Positions 1-10,350 of a stretch of 64,000 bases of DNA are shown in pieces. Within the stretch, counting starts at the first letter, position 1, and the number at the start of each line of letters is the position of its first letter. Source of the DNA: Pelodera strongyloides (taxonomy: Eukaryota > Nematoda > Chromadorea > Rhabditida > Rhabditidae); the NCBI GenBank assembly GCA_036852015.1, contig JAANDG010000598.1, forward strand, positions 1 to 64,000. The letters are read 5' to 3'. The translations under genes were made by a program, and so were the position numbers. The notes beneath the pieces were generated by a model. The model saw nothing but the letters and a program-made list of their open reading frames with translations. It made no database searches and was not told the origin of the DNA.

Positions 1-3000
1 CATTGTTTGTGCATGAAAGTCGTCTTTATTTGAGCTTAAATGTTGAGACTTGGGGTGCTCCCTTGTTCAACCCCTTGAACCGCTGCTTCTCGAGGAATTG
101 GCATTGGTGCAGCTTGAGTTTTAGACATTGTTTGTGCATGAACGTCGTATTTATTTGAGCTTGTAAAATGTTGAGACTTGGGGTGCTCCCTTGTTCAACC
201 CCTTGAACCGCTGCTTCTCGAGGAATTGGCATTGTGAGCTTGAGTTTTGCATTTTTTGCATGACGTTTTATTTTTTTGACTTGTAAAGTATGTTGACTTG
301 GGGTCTCCCTTGTTCACCCCTGAAACCGCGCTTCTCGAGGAATTGGCATTGGTGCAGCTTGAGTTTTAGACATTGTTTGTGCATTAACGTCGTATTTATT
401 TGAGCTTGAAAATTTGAGACTTGGGGTGCCCCTGGTTCAACCCCTTGAACCGTTGCTTCTCGAGGAATGGCATGGTGCACTTGTTTTAGCTTGTTTGCAG
501 AAGTCGTCTTTTAGCTTGAAAAATGTGGACTTGGGTGCTCCCTTGTTCAACCCCTTGAACCGGCTTCTCGAGGAATTGGATGGGGCAGCTTGAGTTTTAG
601 ACATTGTTTGTGCATGAACGTCGTATTTATTTGAGCTTGTAAAAATGTTGAGACTTGGGGTGCTCCCTTGTTCAACCCCTTGAACCGCTGCTTCTCGAGG
701 AATTGGCATTGGTGCAGCTTGAGTTTTAGGCATTGTTTGTGCATGAACGTCGTATTTATTTGAGCTTGTAAAAATGTTGAGACTTGGGGTGCTCCCTTGT
801 TCAACCCCTTGAACCGCTGCTTCTCGAGGAATTGGCATTGGTGCAGCTTGAGTTTTAGACATTGTTTGTGCATGAACGTCGTATTTATTTGAGCTTGTAA
901 AAATGTTGAGACTTGGGGTGCTCCCTTGTTCAACCCCTTGAACCGCTGCTTCTCGAGGAATTGGCATTGGTGCAGCTTGAGTTTTAGACATTGTTTGTGC
1001 ATGAACGTCGTATTTATTTGAGCTTGTAAAAATGTGAGATTGGGGTCCCTTGTTCACCCTTGAACCGCTGCTTTTCGAGGAATTGGCATTGGGCAGCTTG
1101 AGTTTTAGACATTGTTTGTGCATGAACGTCGTATTTATTTGAGCTTGTAAAAATGTTGAGACTTGGGGTGCTCCCTTGTTCAACCCCTTGAACCGCTGCT
1201 TCTCGAGGAATTGGCATTGGTGCAGCTTGAGTTTTAGGCATTGTTGGTGATGAACGTCGTTTTATTGCTTGTAAAAATGTTGAGACCTGGGGTGCTCCCT
1301 TGTTCAACCCCTTGAACCGCTGCTTCTCGAGAATTGGATTGGTGCAGCTTGGGTTTTTTTGTTTTTGCATGAACGTGTATTTTTTGAGCTTGTAAATGTT
1401 GAGACTGGGTGCTCCCTTGTTCAACCCCTTAAACCGCTGCTTCTCGAAATGGCATGTGCAGCTTGAGTTTTAGAATTTTTGTGCATGAACGTCGTATTTA
1501 TTTGAGCTTGTAGAGACTGGGGGCTCCCTTGTTCAACCCCTTGAACGTTGCTTCTCGAGGAATTGGCATTGGTGCAGCTTGGTTTTTAGGCATTGTTCGT
1601 GCATGAACGTCGTAATTATTTGAGCTTGTAAAAATGTTGAGACTTGGGTGCTCCCTTGTTCAACCCCCTTGAACCGCTGCTTCTCGAGGAATTGGCATGG
1701 TGAGCTTGAGTTTTAACATTGTTTGTGCATGAACGTCGTATTTATTTTGCTTGTAAATGTGTGAGACTTTGGGTGCTCCCTTGTTAACTCTTGAAACGCG
1801 CTTCTCGAGGAATTGGCATTGGCGCAGCCGAGTTTTAGGCATGTTTGTGCATAACTTCTATTTATTGTGTTGTAATGTTTGGACTTGGGGTGCTCCCTGT
1901 TCAACCCCTTGAACCGTGCTTCTCGGAATTGGCATTGGCGCAGCTTGAGTTTTAGGCCTGTTTGTGCATAAACGTCGTATTTATTGTGCTTGTAATGTGT
2001 TGAGACTTGGGGTGCTCCTTTAACCCCTTACCGCTGCTTCCCGGGAATGGCATTGGCGCAGCTTGAGTTTTAGCATTGTTTGTGCATAAACGTGTATTTA
2101 TTGAGCTTGTAAAAATGTTGAGACTTGGGGTGCTCCTTGTTCAACCTTGAACCGCTGCTCTCGAGGAATGGCATTGGGCAGCTTGAGTTTTAGAGATTGT
2201 TTGTGCATGACTCGTATTTATTTGAGCTTGAAAATGTTGAGACTGGGTTGCTCCCTTGTTCCACCCCTTGAAACCGCTGCTTCTCGAGGAATTGGCATTG
2301 GTGCAGCTTGAGTTTTAGATTGTTTGTGATGAACTCGTATTTATTTGAGCTTGTAAATGTGTTGAGACTTGGGGTGCTCCCTTGTTCAACCTTGAACCGC
2401 TGCTTCTCGCGAATTGGCATTGGCGCAGCTTGAGTTTTAGGAATTTTTGTGCAAAACGTCGTATTTTTTTGAGCTTGTAAATGTTGAGACTTGGGGTGCT
2501 CCCTTGCAACCCCTTGAACCGCTCTTCTCGAGGAATGGCATTGGTGCAGCTTGAGTTTTAGGCTTGTTTGTGCAAAACGTCGTATTTATTTGAGCTTGTA
2601 AAATGTTGAGACTTGGGGTGCCCCTTTTTCAACCCCGAACCGTGCTTCTCGAGGAATGGCATTGGCCAGCTGATTTTGGCATTGTTTGTGCAAAACGTCC
2701 TATTTATTGAGCTTGTAAAATTTGAGACTTGGGGTGCTCCCTTGTTCAACCCCTGACCGCTGCTTCTCGAGGAATTGGCATTGGTGCACTTGAGTTTTAG
2801 GCATTGTTTGTGCATGAACGTCGTTTATTTGAGCTTGTAAAATTGAGACTGGGGATGCTCCCTTGTTCACCCCTTGAACCGCTGCTTCTCGAGGAATTGG
2901 CATTGGCGCAGCTTGTTTTAGGCTTGTTTGCATAACGTCGTATTTATTTGAGCTTGTAAAAATGTTGAGACTTGGGGTGCTCCTTTTCAACCCCTTGAAC

Positions 3001-3180
3001 CGCTGCTTCTCGAGGAATTGGCATTGGTGCAGCTTGAGTTTTAGGCATTGTTTGTGCATGAACGTCGTATTTATTTGAGATTGTAAATGTGTTGAGACTT
3101 GGGGTGCTCCCTTGTTCAACCCCTTGAACCGCTGCTTCTCGAGGATGGCATTGGCAGCTTGAGTTTTGGGCATTGTTTGA
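1..3180. repeat. 129-bp satellite array, about 25 copies
   Basis: The unit runs about 129 bp and contains landmarks such as TTCTCGAGGAATTGGCATTG, GTTCAACCCCTTGAACCG and GAACGTCGTATTTATTTGAG. The array is already under way at base 1 and ends abruptly near 3180. Copies between about 600 and 1010 are nearly identical; most others carry scattered 1-4 base deletions. Because 129 is divisible by three, the minus strand shows long open frames with a 43-residue repeat, and these are most simply a by-product of the period. I see no gene in it. Confidence 0.95.
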
Positions 3181-3272
3181 TTTAGTTGTTATGTGTGATT
3201 TAGCTCGAGTAGGACAGAGAGCGAAGTACTGTTCCGTTTTTCTGCTGTTCTTTGTTTTCAGTGACTTCGTGT

Positions 3273-3649
3273 ATGAGCTCGTTATTGGACGATGAGGCCT
3301 CGATGCCTCTTCCCGACGTAAGATCCCATCCCCGTTTCACCAATGAGAATCCCATCTGCTGCTGCATAGTTTTTTGTGCACCATTTTTGATTTTGAAAAT
3401 TTTCTTTGCAACACTGAGTGACCGTTCAGTAGTTTACTTCCAAGTGGGGGTTGAACAGCAAGCTCAAAAAGTGATCTGGCGTATTTTTTTTTAAATGTAA
3501 TTTCACGATAGCATTAACTTTCTTATAGCAAAATAACGAACTTATGTTTCTTTTTCATTTAGACATCTGAAAATATGGACGACTACAGACGTACGCGGAC
3601 TTCGTTTCTCTCACAGTGCCAGAGCCTTTTCGAACTTTCCTCCAAAATG
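3273..3649 (+). CDS. First two coding exons of an unrecognised small gene
   Basis: An acceptor (TTGTTTTCAG) ends at 3261, and an ATG lies 11 bases further on at 3273. Exon 1 codes for 15 residues starting MSSLLDDEASMPLPD and ends at donor GTAAGA (3318). Exon 2 (3563-3649) follows a good acceptor at 3561-3562, stays in phase 0 and adds 29 residues including RRTRTSFLSQCQSLFELSSK before donor GTGTGT at 3650. The product would be small, hydrophilic and cytosolic or nuclear, with no signal peptide. I do not recognise the family. Later exons are uncertain; the pair at 7288-7557 could be its end. Support is splice-site quality plus uninterrupted frame only. Confidence 0.4.
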
Positions 3650-3717
3650 GTGTGTTCTACTTTTCAATAGTTGGCGAATTCTGGACACAATGTAGAAATT
3701 TGCTCAAGATAATTAAA

Positions 3718-3835
3718 ACCATGGCCATTCAATTATGCTTGTCAACATTCATCAAATTGCTGCACAATTTTATGTGTTAATAAATATTTAAATATTAAAT
3801 AAATATAGGTTAATATCGTGGGCCTGACCTTTAAA
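3718..3835. repeat. Interspersed repeat copy and TTAA-element end fragment
   Basis: Sequence beginning ATGGCCATTCAATTATGCTT and running into TGTTAATAAATATTT recurs in diverged form at about 31717-31795. Just after it, GGGCCTGACCTTTAAA (about 3819-3834) matches the right terminus of the TTAA foldback elements at 5646 and 13382, so this is a broken end of that family. Confidence 0.6.
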
Positions 3836-4009
3836 AAGTGTTTGTGTAGCTTTACTCAGGAAGTATTCTTTGAACAATTTCTGAATGAAAAAGTTCAGTA
3901 CTATGTGAGACACGGTAATGTGCGTCGAAAGAATCTGTCTTCTTTTAATATCACGGTAAACTATATTAGTAACATTAGTATCCTTTCATTTTCTTTGTTT
4001 TGCAGTCAG

Positions 4010-4242
4010 TCCCACGGTAATGATCGTACTAGGAGAAGAGCTCCGTGTTCCTCCTCTGTAGAGTTCACAATTGAATGTAACGTGACGAGGAGTGACCCGA
4101 CGCCGTGGATGTCTTGGCTCACGTCCGTAACGACGAGGAGCTGAACAAGCTCTTGTCCGGAGTCACCATCGCCCAGGGAGGAGTTCTGCCCAACATCCGG
4201 GCTGTCCTGCTGCCCAAGAAGACTGCCGGCGACAAGCAATAA
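4010..4242 (+). pseudogene. Decayed histone H2A with intact C-terminus
   Basis: The frame ending with the TAA at 4240-4242 encodes a typical H2A C-terminus: [19 protein letters not shown] followed by [13 protein letters not shown] and AGDKQ. H2A packs into nucleosomes as a dimer with H2B. Going upstream, the same frame meets TGA at 4093-4095. The preceding DNA still resembles the H2A core at nucleotide level (GGAG..GAGCTCC, TAGAGT, GAAT, AACG) but only with small deletions, so the histone-fold half is not readable. No start codon or N-terminal tail is visible. The normal histone 3' stem-loop is retained downstream. It could be a genuine pseudogene or a gene damaged by assembly errors. An antisense open frame here is a shadow. 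Confidence 0.8.
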
Positions 4243-4274
4243 ATGTTCCTTCGCTTGTAAAACCTTAACCCAAC

Positions 4275-4290
4275 GGCCCTCTTTAGGGCC
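4275..4290 (+). promoter_or_regulatory. Histone mRNA 3' stem-loop
   Basis: GGCCCT-CTTT-AGGGCC forms the six-base-pair stem and four-base pyrimidine-rich loop characteristic of replication-dependent histone mRNAs, 33 bases after the H2A stop codon and preceded by AAC. In animals this element is bound by SLBP and directs cleavage without polyadenylation. An AATAAA also overlaps the stop codon region (CAATAAATG). Confidence 0.85.
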
Positions 4291-5151
4291 ACATATACTT
4301 GAACGTTTATGAGATTTTTCTCATTAGAGACTTATATTAATACTAGTGTATTTCCTTAGGAAACACATTTGTATGCATTTCTATCGAAAACAATATTTTC
4401 ATTGCAAATACTCCTAATTTCAGGTTTTCCTTGCTTGAAAGTATGTTGTCCTATATATAGACAGGTCATTCAACGGAAACACATTTATTGCATATCTTTA
4501 CCTAAATATACACAATTAAACTATTTTCATACAAAACAACCCATTTTCACATTCCTTTCCAAAAAAGTGCACCCAAATCACTGGGTTTTCGAAACCCGAG
4601 AGTGAGCTCCGCCGCTCCTTTTATACCCGAAAACCGTTGTGACACGCTAATTCCGAATTAGAATGTCTGCTCGGACAGTGCAGACGCGGGGTGTGGAGAA
4701 TTTTAGGGTGATTTTACACTTTGGGGGAACAAAGGTAAAATGGACATTTACAAACATAATTATAACAATATAATGGTAATTTGAGCATATTCTTATCAAA
4801 ATGTACTAAAGAAGTAAATATGCTGTAAACGACGTGGATTTTCATCTGTAATTCACACTGAAAGTAGTTTAACTGCCAATTTCACATTTATCCATTCATT
4901 TATGAAGATTTCCGTGAATTGTTTACTACCCGCACAATTTCTTCACGACCCGGTGCACACAATATAGAAACCGACTAGAGCTCGGCGCGCGCTGCGCGCC
5001 GCCTCGCTTAGCGATATGGCTTTAGCTTGAGCTTTTGATTTTGATAAGTTAACTATTCATTTTTGAAGTTACACTGTAATGTTACACGGTATAAATGACC
5101 CTTTACGCTACGCTACGGTAGCTACGATACATGGCTTCAAAGCCTATAACT
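4291..5151. other. Intergenic stretch with a GC-rich hairpin
   Basis: No gene is visible. GGCGCGC (4984-4990) and GCGCGCC (4994-5000) can form a tight hairpin. TGACCCTTTA near 5096-5105 resembles the terminus of the TTAA foldback family. The rest is AT-rich. Confidence 0.5.
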
Positions 5152-5612
5152 AATTTTATCGTGGAAAAGAGGACTGAATGGAAAGTTTGGGCTTCATCCT
5201 GTTTAAACTACGAAAAGGGGCCAATATTTGAATCGGATTCTATAAAAAGTCAACAATATCCTGTGTTTATTTTCAAATCCGGCATATTTAATACCCAACC
5301 TGGCATTTATTTTTATTTCATTAGCTTCCGATTTTTAACAGCATGGCATGGTAAGCTCTGGAATATGCCCACTTTTTTTGAAGTTGCAGAGCCTAACACC
5401 TGGAATGATTGGGTTAACAAATTACTGTCAAAAAATGGACGACATTAAAAGAAATAGCCAGTTTGGGTATTAAATATGCCGGATTTGAAAATAAACACAG
5501 GATATTGTTCACTTTTTATAGAATCCGATTCAAATATTGGCCTCTTTTCGTAGTTTTAAAACAGGATGAAACCCAAACTTTCCATTCAAGTCCTCTTTTC
5601 CACGATAAAATA
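5152..5612. mobile_element. Foldback element with 150-bp arms
   Basis: The left arm (about 5153-5304) begins ATTTTATCGTGGAAAAGAGG. The right arm (about 5456-5611) is its reverse complement, ending CCTCTTTTCCACGATAAAA. Arms differ at only a few positions and enclose a spacer of about 150 bases. A 105-codon + strand frame (5131-5448) runs through the left arm and spacer; its C-terminal part looks moderately protein-like, but its position inside a foldback makes a functional gene doubtful. No target-site duplication was identified. Confidence 0.8.
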
Positions 5613-5645
5613 TTGTACTCTTTTCACATGACCTAATTTACAACT

Positions 5646-6929
5646 TTAAAGGGTCAGGCCCATTTCAGGTAACCCTTATTTTAGCTGACTCTATCTATGT
5701 TCTCCGTGTCAAATATGGTAGGATGCACTTTTTCCCCAATTTACAGGCGCAAAACACGCAGCATTCATCGATTTACCATAGCCATTCATACCCAACAATC
5801 CACCACAGTTGTCACGCATGTTTGGCATACTGGGCATGGCAATTTCGTTGTTGTCGAATCAGCACGGATGGGCGTGACAACTACGATCGAGTTGTGTATG
5901 ACTGGCGATGGTAAATTGCTGATAAGTGCGCGAATGTTTCGCCTGAAATTTGGAAAAAATTCCTACCAAAGCATCCTACCATATTTGTGACGGAGAATCA
6001 GAGTCATCAAAAAATTCAATCGAGCACAGTTCAGCAAAAGACTGGCGAAGATAGGGCGAAGTCGCCTGCACCATTTTATCTGATTCTGCATCATTGTTTG
6101 CATTTTCCGTAATTCGTCGCGCCTACTTATTGCTGCGCCAAAGTTTTGTGCCAGGGACACGGGTTCGCTGCGAACCACTCGAGTTTCACCGTTAGGTGTT
6201 ATAATTTATTTTGTTTGTTAGAAGGTTGTAGGATTCAGGTAACTATAGTTCTTAAAAACAAGCAAGAGATAATAAGCAACGTGAAGGATAGGTGTAAAAA
6301 AGATGTGTATTTTGAAATGGACTTGATTGATATGTTTGAATTGAGCGAGCTCGATTTTTTTGTTCTGATCATATCCACGCTATTTGCATATGATGCGTGG
6401 GGATGCAGTTATCCCAAATCTGCTTCAACCCCGGCTGTTATACCTATTTTCCTATTTTGTCAGAATTTTGACGAATTTCCTATTTGTCAGAATTTTGACG
6501 AGCCACGAGAAATTTTTTTTCCTCAATTTGCACAGAATGTCCGGAATTTCAGAAATATTATTGTGAAACCCGCATTTCTTCACCTAGAACTCGCAGAGTT
6601 ATTACCCGCAAATTGTTCGGCCAGTTACCGCAGTCACACGTCAAAATTGGGTTTTACGGTTTATAAACGTCCACTGCATTTTTTCTCTACTAATCATGAT
6701 TAAAAGAATGAAGATCATTTCTACGATTATAACAAGAAGTTTTCAATACTATACTGCCCTCCGAAAAGCGCAAAAATTGACTCTGACTACGGTAAATGGC
6801 CGATCCGTTTGCCGGTGAATATCTCAGTTCTAGCTGCAAAGAAATGTGGTTTTTACAGTAATATTTCTAAAGTTCCTGCCATTCTGTACAAATTGAGGAA
6901 AAAAAATTCTCGTGGGCCTGTCCCTTTAA
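5646..6929. mobile_element. TTAA-ended foldback element carrying an unrelated insert
   Basis: The left end TTAAAGGGTCAGGCCCATTT (5646 on) and the right end GGGCCTGTCCCTTTAA (to 6929) match the termini of the complete 390-bp copy at 13382-13771. Sequence up to about 6010 aligns with that copy, including the internal ACCATAGCCATTCATACCCA block. From there to about 6905 it is unrelated, roughly 890 bases. TTAA at both outer edges is the target site used by piggyBac-type transposons; the family assignment is inference. No transposase is visible. Confidence 0.6.
6146..6703 (+). CDS. Unrecognised 185-codon open frame inside the TTAA element
   Basis: An uninterrupted frame lies within the insert that distinguishes this TTAA element from its relatives. 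The central part (around residues 30-75, including MDLIDMFELSELDFF) looks protein-like. Further on, a 26-bp direct repeat around 6450-6503 produces a doubled QNFDE motif. No known domain, signal peptide or clear membrane segment is recognised. It may be chance, a captured host fragment, or part of a gene whose introns I cannot see. Confidence 0.2.
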   Translation: MCQGHGFAANHSSFTVRCYNLFCLLEGCRIQVTIVLKNKQEIISNVKDRCKKDVYFEMDLIDMFELSELDFFVLIISTLFAYDAWGCSYPKSASTPAVIPIFLFCQNFDEFPICQNFDEPREIFFPQFAQNVRNFRNIIVKPAFLHLELAELLPANCSASYRSHTSKLGFTVYKRPLHFFSTNHD

Positions 6930-7287
6930 AGCGTGCTACAACCGGGTTTTGAAAAATACATTCCCCATCTCTGTTAATTCCGACCCAATGCGCGCCCTAA
7001 TTGTGGCTTTCGACCCCACCGCCGACGCAAATATGACTGAAATTTGCAGTGCCGACCCTTTAGCATACAAATAGTGTAGCAGTACAGTAGACAGCAGCAG
7101 TGAACGCATGCCAGCCAAACTGACCAAGTCTGACCCAGGTCCGACCCAACTGGCGCGCTTGCAGCCCTTCCGCATGCACATCGCATTTTTACGATGATTT
7201 TTTCAAATTTTTTAAGTCCTGCACTTTCTGTTTCTTTCTAATTTGTTTAATTTCCTTTATTATTTCCTATTTAACTTATTGCATCAG

Positions 7288-7557
7288 GTACCATTGCTTC
7301 ACTTACTGGTGCGCGTTCAAGCAAGCAAACAAACGGAAGGAAACACGATAAAGTAAGTTTATGATGTGTAAGAATAGGGTTCCCATCGGTCACTATATAT
7401 AGACTCAGCCGTAGAAGTATATGTTATAATAGTTTGTAATCTTCGCCGAATGACGCAGAAGTATTATACTTTCATTTACTATTTAATTTAATACATTTAG
7501 ACACTGGTGGCCAGCTCCATGGAAGTTCACAACACAAAGATGCATTCTACTGCCTGA
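7288..7557 (+). CDS. Two terminal exons of an unrecognised gene
   Basis: Exon 7288-7352 follows acceptor TTGCATCAG, is read from its third base (TIASLTGARSSKQTNGRKHDK, 21 residues; this needs one base from the previous exon) and ends at GTAAGT. The next exon starts at 7501 after ATACATTTAG and continues in frame for 18 residues (TLVASSMEVHNTKMHSTA) to TGA at 7555-7557. The product end is basic and Ser/Thr-rich, with no recognised domain. It may be the 3' end of the gene starting at 3273, but that needs a connecting exon of phase 0 to 1. A 7-base micro-exon (6232-6238) would fit the phase and is pure speculation. Confidence 0.35.
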
Positions 7558-8880
7558 TACTAATACTGGACAATGGAAGATTCGCTAAAACTCCGTCAAA
7601 TTTGAATGTTTAGTCATATACAGTGTATGTATTATTCGCAATAACATTTCCTCCCGTTATGTAGTGTAATTATGGGCTACGCTTCTGTACAAATTACGGT
7701 GGTGCCGACTCCAAACCGTGGTGGTGCCGACCCAACTCCGACTCCAAACAGTGGTTTTGCCGATCCAACTCCCACGCCTTTTTCAAATTTTTCGACCCGG
7801 GGCGGAAACTAGGACCGCCCAGAGTCGGACTTCGCTTTAGTTGGGTCGGCACTTTGGGTCGGAGAGGAACATAGATGAAAATAAGTATGATTAGAATAGA
7901 TATTCCCGCCAATCAATCAGAATGTGCTTCAATCATGCCTCACTCCCCACCATAGGTGACCGGAAATAACCACCCCGGGCATTTGCCAAATAGAATGTAT
8001 AGTTATAATATTAGTTTTAGAAACTCGTTTTGTGCACAAACAAGCGGAGTTTCTTAAAATTATGTTTTGGTTTTGAGAAATTCCATATGTTCTTTGACCC
8101 TTTCATAAAAGAACCTTGGTGATTTGTAGATTGAATTTGAAATAGTTTGAGCGTTTGTTGGCTTTTTACTCTAATCATACTGCTTTTCATTTGAATGTAG
8201 TTTTCGAAAATAAGCAATGATAATAATAATAAGATTTAGTAACAATAGTTACGTTTTAACCGAAGAAATATACCCTGAAACACGTACGATTGTGTTTCAG
8301 CGGCGCGCACTTTAGCCCCGCCCCTAGGGTGAACAGAGACACAAGCTTCAGACATTTCTTCCGCAGTTTTTCAAATTTTACTTATTTGGCCATAAATCTG
8401 GTTACGTTCATTTTTTACTGAAATTTTCGCAGGTAATCTAAAATATGCTCTTTTAACTAACTAGATCGGAAGAATCCCATTTTTTGTCTAGGAACAAATT
8501 CAGGGTGGAAACTGGAAAAAGGGCTCTCTGATGTAACCCAAACTATGTTAGCGCTATCGCGCTAACAAAGGATTCTGCGGAGAGCACTGAGCATTAGGCG
8601 ACCGATTTCATGTACAACGTCATTTCGGGTTAGGGCCAGGAGAGAGTGATAGGTAAAGGAAGCAGTCACATATTTTTGTCATTCTATTTGATATTCGTAG
8701 TATAGAATGTTCTGTAGAAAATACGTAGGTAGCAAGTTACAACAAACGAACCAGGGAGAATTCAAGAGAATGAGAGTTACTGGATAACAATAGATTGGTG
8801 CACGAAAGCAATAGCCGGGAGGCGGACAATAATGAATACCCTGCAATGACATATATCCCAAGTGTAACACTGCCGGGAAC
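7558..8880. repeat. Non-coding stretch with inverted repeats
   Basis: TGCCGACCCAACT (7725-7737) is matched inverted by AGTTGGGTCGGCA (7839-7851), with further GCCGA and CCGACTCC copies between; related CCGACCCAA motifs occur near 6976 and 7141. GTTAGCGC/GCGCTAAC (8547-8566) is a second short hairpin. A run of 13 G begins near 8881. No gene is seen. Confidence 0.5.
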
Positions 8881-9038
8881 AGGGGGGGGGGGGTTTTTCC
8901 CGCAAAGAATTTGATGCGCGCAAAAGTTTTTTCACCGACACTGGTTGCCGTTTTGGTGCGGGAAACACCCCCAAACTGTTGCGGAAACACCCCAAACCTT
9001 GCCGAACGGTGCGGGATAAGTAGAACTGCAAAAAGAAA

Positions 9039-9114
9039 GCATCGTGTGGATTCGAACCTACACTATTGTTAGATACTTTCTCTGAACAGCCTTAGACCAC
9101 TCGGCCACACAACA
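9039..9114 (-). tRNA. Degenerate tRNA-like element (pol III type 2 promoter)
   Basis: On the minus strand, TGGCCGAGTGG (A box, 9107-9097) and GGTTCGAATCC (B box, 9058-9048) match the internal pol III promoter of Leu/Ser-type tRNAs and are correctly spaced, and TTTCTTTTT follows at 9038-9030 as a terminator. The folding is poor: the T arm needs a bulged A, the anticodon arm pairs only with a bulge and offers no U33 or clear anticodon, and the acceptor pairing relies on wobbles. It is more likely a tRNA pseudogene or a SINE head than a working tRNA. No amino-acid identity is assigned. Confidence 0.5.
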
Positions 9115-9200
9115 CATGTGAGATTTGTGTTGCGGAAAAATATTTGTACAACTGCACTTACGGCAGATCCTCCGAGCGCCTTCAAAAACGTTGCCGAAAA

Positions 9201-9250
9201 GGTGCGGAAATGGTGCGGGCCGCAAGTTGCGCCCGCACCATTTCCGCACC
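9201..9250. repeat. Perfect 20-bp hairpin, GC-rich
   Basis: GGTGCGGAAATGGTGCGGGC (9201-9220) and its exact reverse complement (9231-9250) are separated by ten bases, CGCAAGTTGC, that are themselves nearly self-complementary. Related GGTGCGG, GTTGCCGAA and CCGCACC motifs litter 8940-9370, so this looks like a small foldback repeat family beside the tRNA-like element. Confidence 0.85.
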
Positions 9251-9639
9251 GTTACGCACCTTTTCGGGAAACACTTGCGCGCCATTTCTATTCCGCGCGC
9301 ATTTTGTTTCCCATTTCTTTGCGGCGCGCATTTTGTTTCCCGAAATGGTGCGGCGCGCAACTCATCTGCTCTCAGTGTTTCAGTAAACCTGTTTCGACCC
9401 CTTATGTCACAGACGGAATTTTTGAAAAGTAGAATAATTTTCCTTTCACTGGAAAAATATCTGAATATAATATTATTAGCTGTTTCCAAAATGTAGGCGC
9501 ATACAAATGATATAAAACGAGTGCTCAGGACCAGGTGAAACATGAGACAAAAACTTTGAAACTGTACCTGTCCCTCTCGAAAAAGATGCACGTCATTTGA
9601 CAAAAAATTTCAATGAATAGACTTTTTGCAGTAACTTAT

Positions 9640-9900
9640 GCTTATGGGGTTTGCAAGTATGTTGCATTTTCCTTGCAAGTATCAATTCGCAAAATCGTGT
9701 GCTTTTTACACACTTTTAAATTTGTACATCCGCACTATAGAAAATCCGCCATCAAAGACATTTTTTGTTGAACAATTGGTCCCGTGGCGATCGGTCGTAA
9801 AAAACTGCCTGTAGATATGTGTCGTGTAGTGCCAAGATACGGTAAATTTTCAATACTGCAAGGAAAATCGGGCATATTGCCAAACCCCATTACAATTAGT
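9640..9900 (+). repeat. Interspersed repeat, copy 1
   Basis: Contains GGTTTGCAAGTATG, TTTTCCTTGCAAGTATC, a TTTACACA block, ACATCCGCA and AATTGGTCCCGTGGCGATC in order. The same order of motifs occurs at about 10150-10350. The two copies are clearly diverged. Nothing coding is visible. Confidence 0.65.
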
Positions 9901-10149
9901 GTTGCTCAGGTCATGGACCTTACACTGTTGAACAGTTATGTACCTTTCATTTAGCCTTTACCTAAGAAAAAATATTACCCTAAAGAAATTACTGGTATCA
10001 CAATTATCATAATTATCTACTTGTCAAACCTCAAAATGTCTTTGTGTGGTTAGTTCAAGCTTAAATTTCAACGCAAACTATGGCAATGAACGCACATGAG
10101 GGCTGAGGCAGCCCCGCCCACCTCTAAGGCCCCTCCTCTACCAACTGTT

Positions 10150-10350
10150 GGATGGGTTGCAAGTATGCCAAAACCGCGATTTTTCCTTGCAAGTATCTTT
10201 CGCAACTGTGCAATTTACACAACTTTCGAAGACCGTAATTTTGACACATCCGCAATTCGAACGCCAACAAAACAAATCACCGGACATTGGTCCCGTGGCC
10301 ATCCCAACACAAGAACGATACTTGCCACGACATTATTAGCAAGCAATTAT
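10150..10350 (+). repeat. Interspersed repeat, copy 2
   Basis: Diverged direct copy of the 9640-9900 repeat, with GGTTGCAAGTATG, TTTTTCCTTGCAAGTATC, TTTACACA, ACATCCGCA and ATTGGTCCCGTGGCCATC. It is flanked by a GC-rich stretch containing GCCCCGCCCACC (10110-10121) that resembles the one near 8315. Confidence 0.65.

Noticed and set aside
437..1183. 248-codon minus frame
   Set aside because: Translation of the 129-bp satellite, switching repeat phase after deletions.
4006..4239. 77-codon antisense frame over the H2A relic
   Set aside because: Shadow of the histone coding sequence on the other strand.
5131..5448. 105-codon frame as a gene
   Set aside because: Its first half is one arm of a perfect-looking foldback, so it is more likely part of a mobile element.
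9039..9114. Functional tRNA-Leu or tRNA-Ser
   Set aside because: Internal promoter boxes are perfect, but the anticodon and T arms do not fold properly and no anticodon can be read.
9058..9603. 181-codon minus frame
   Set aside because: It crosses the perfect hairpin and starts near the tRNA-like element; no protein-like composition.
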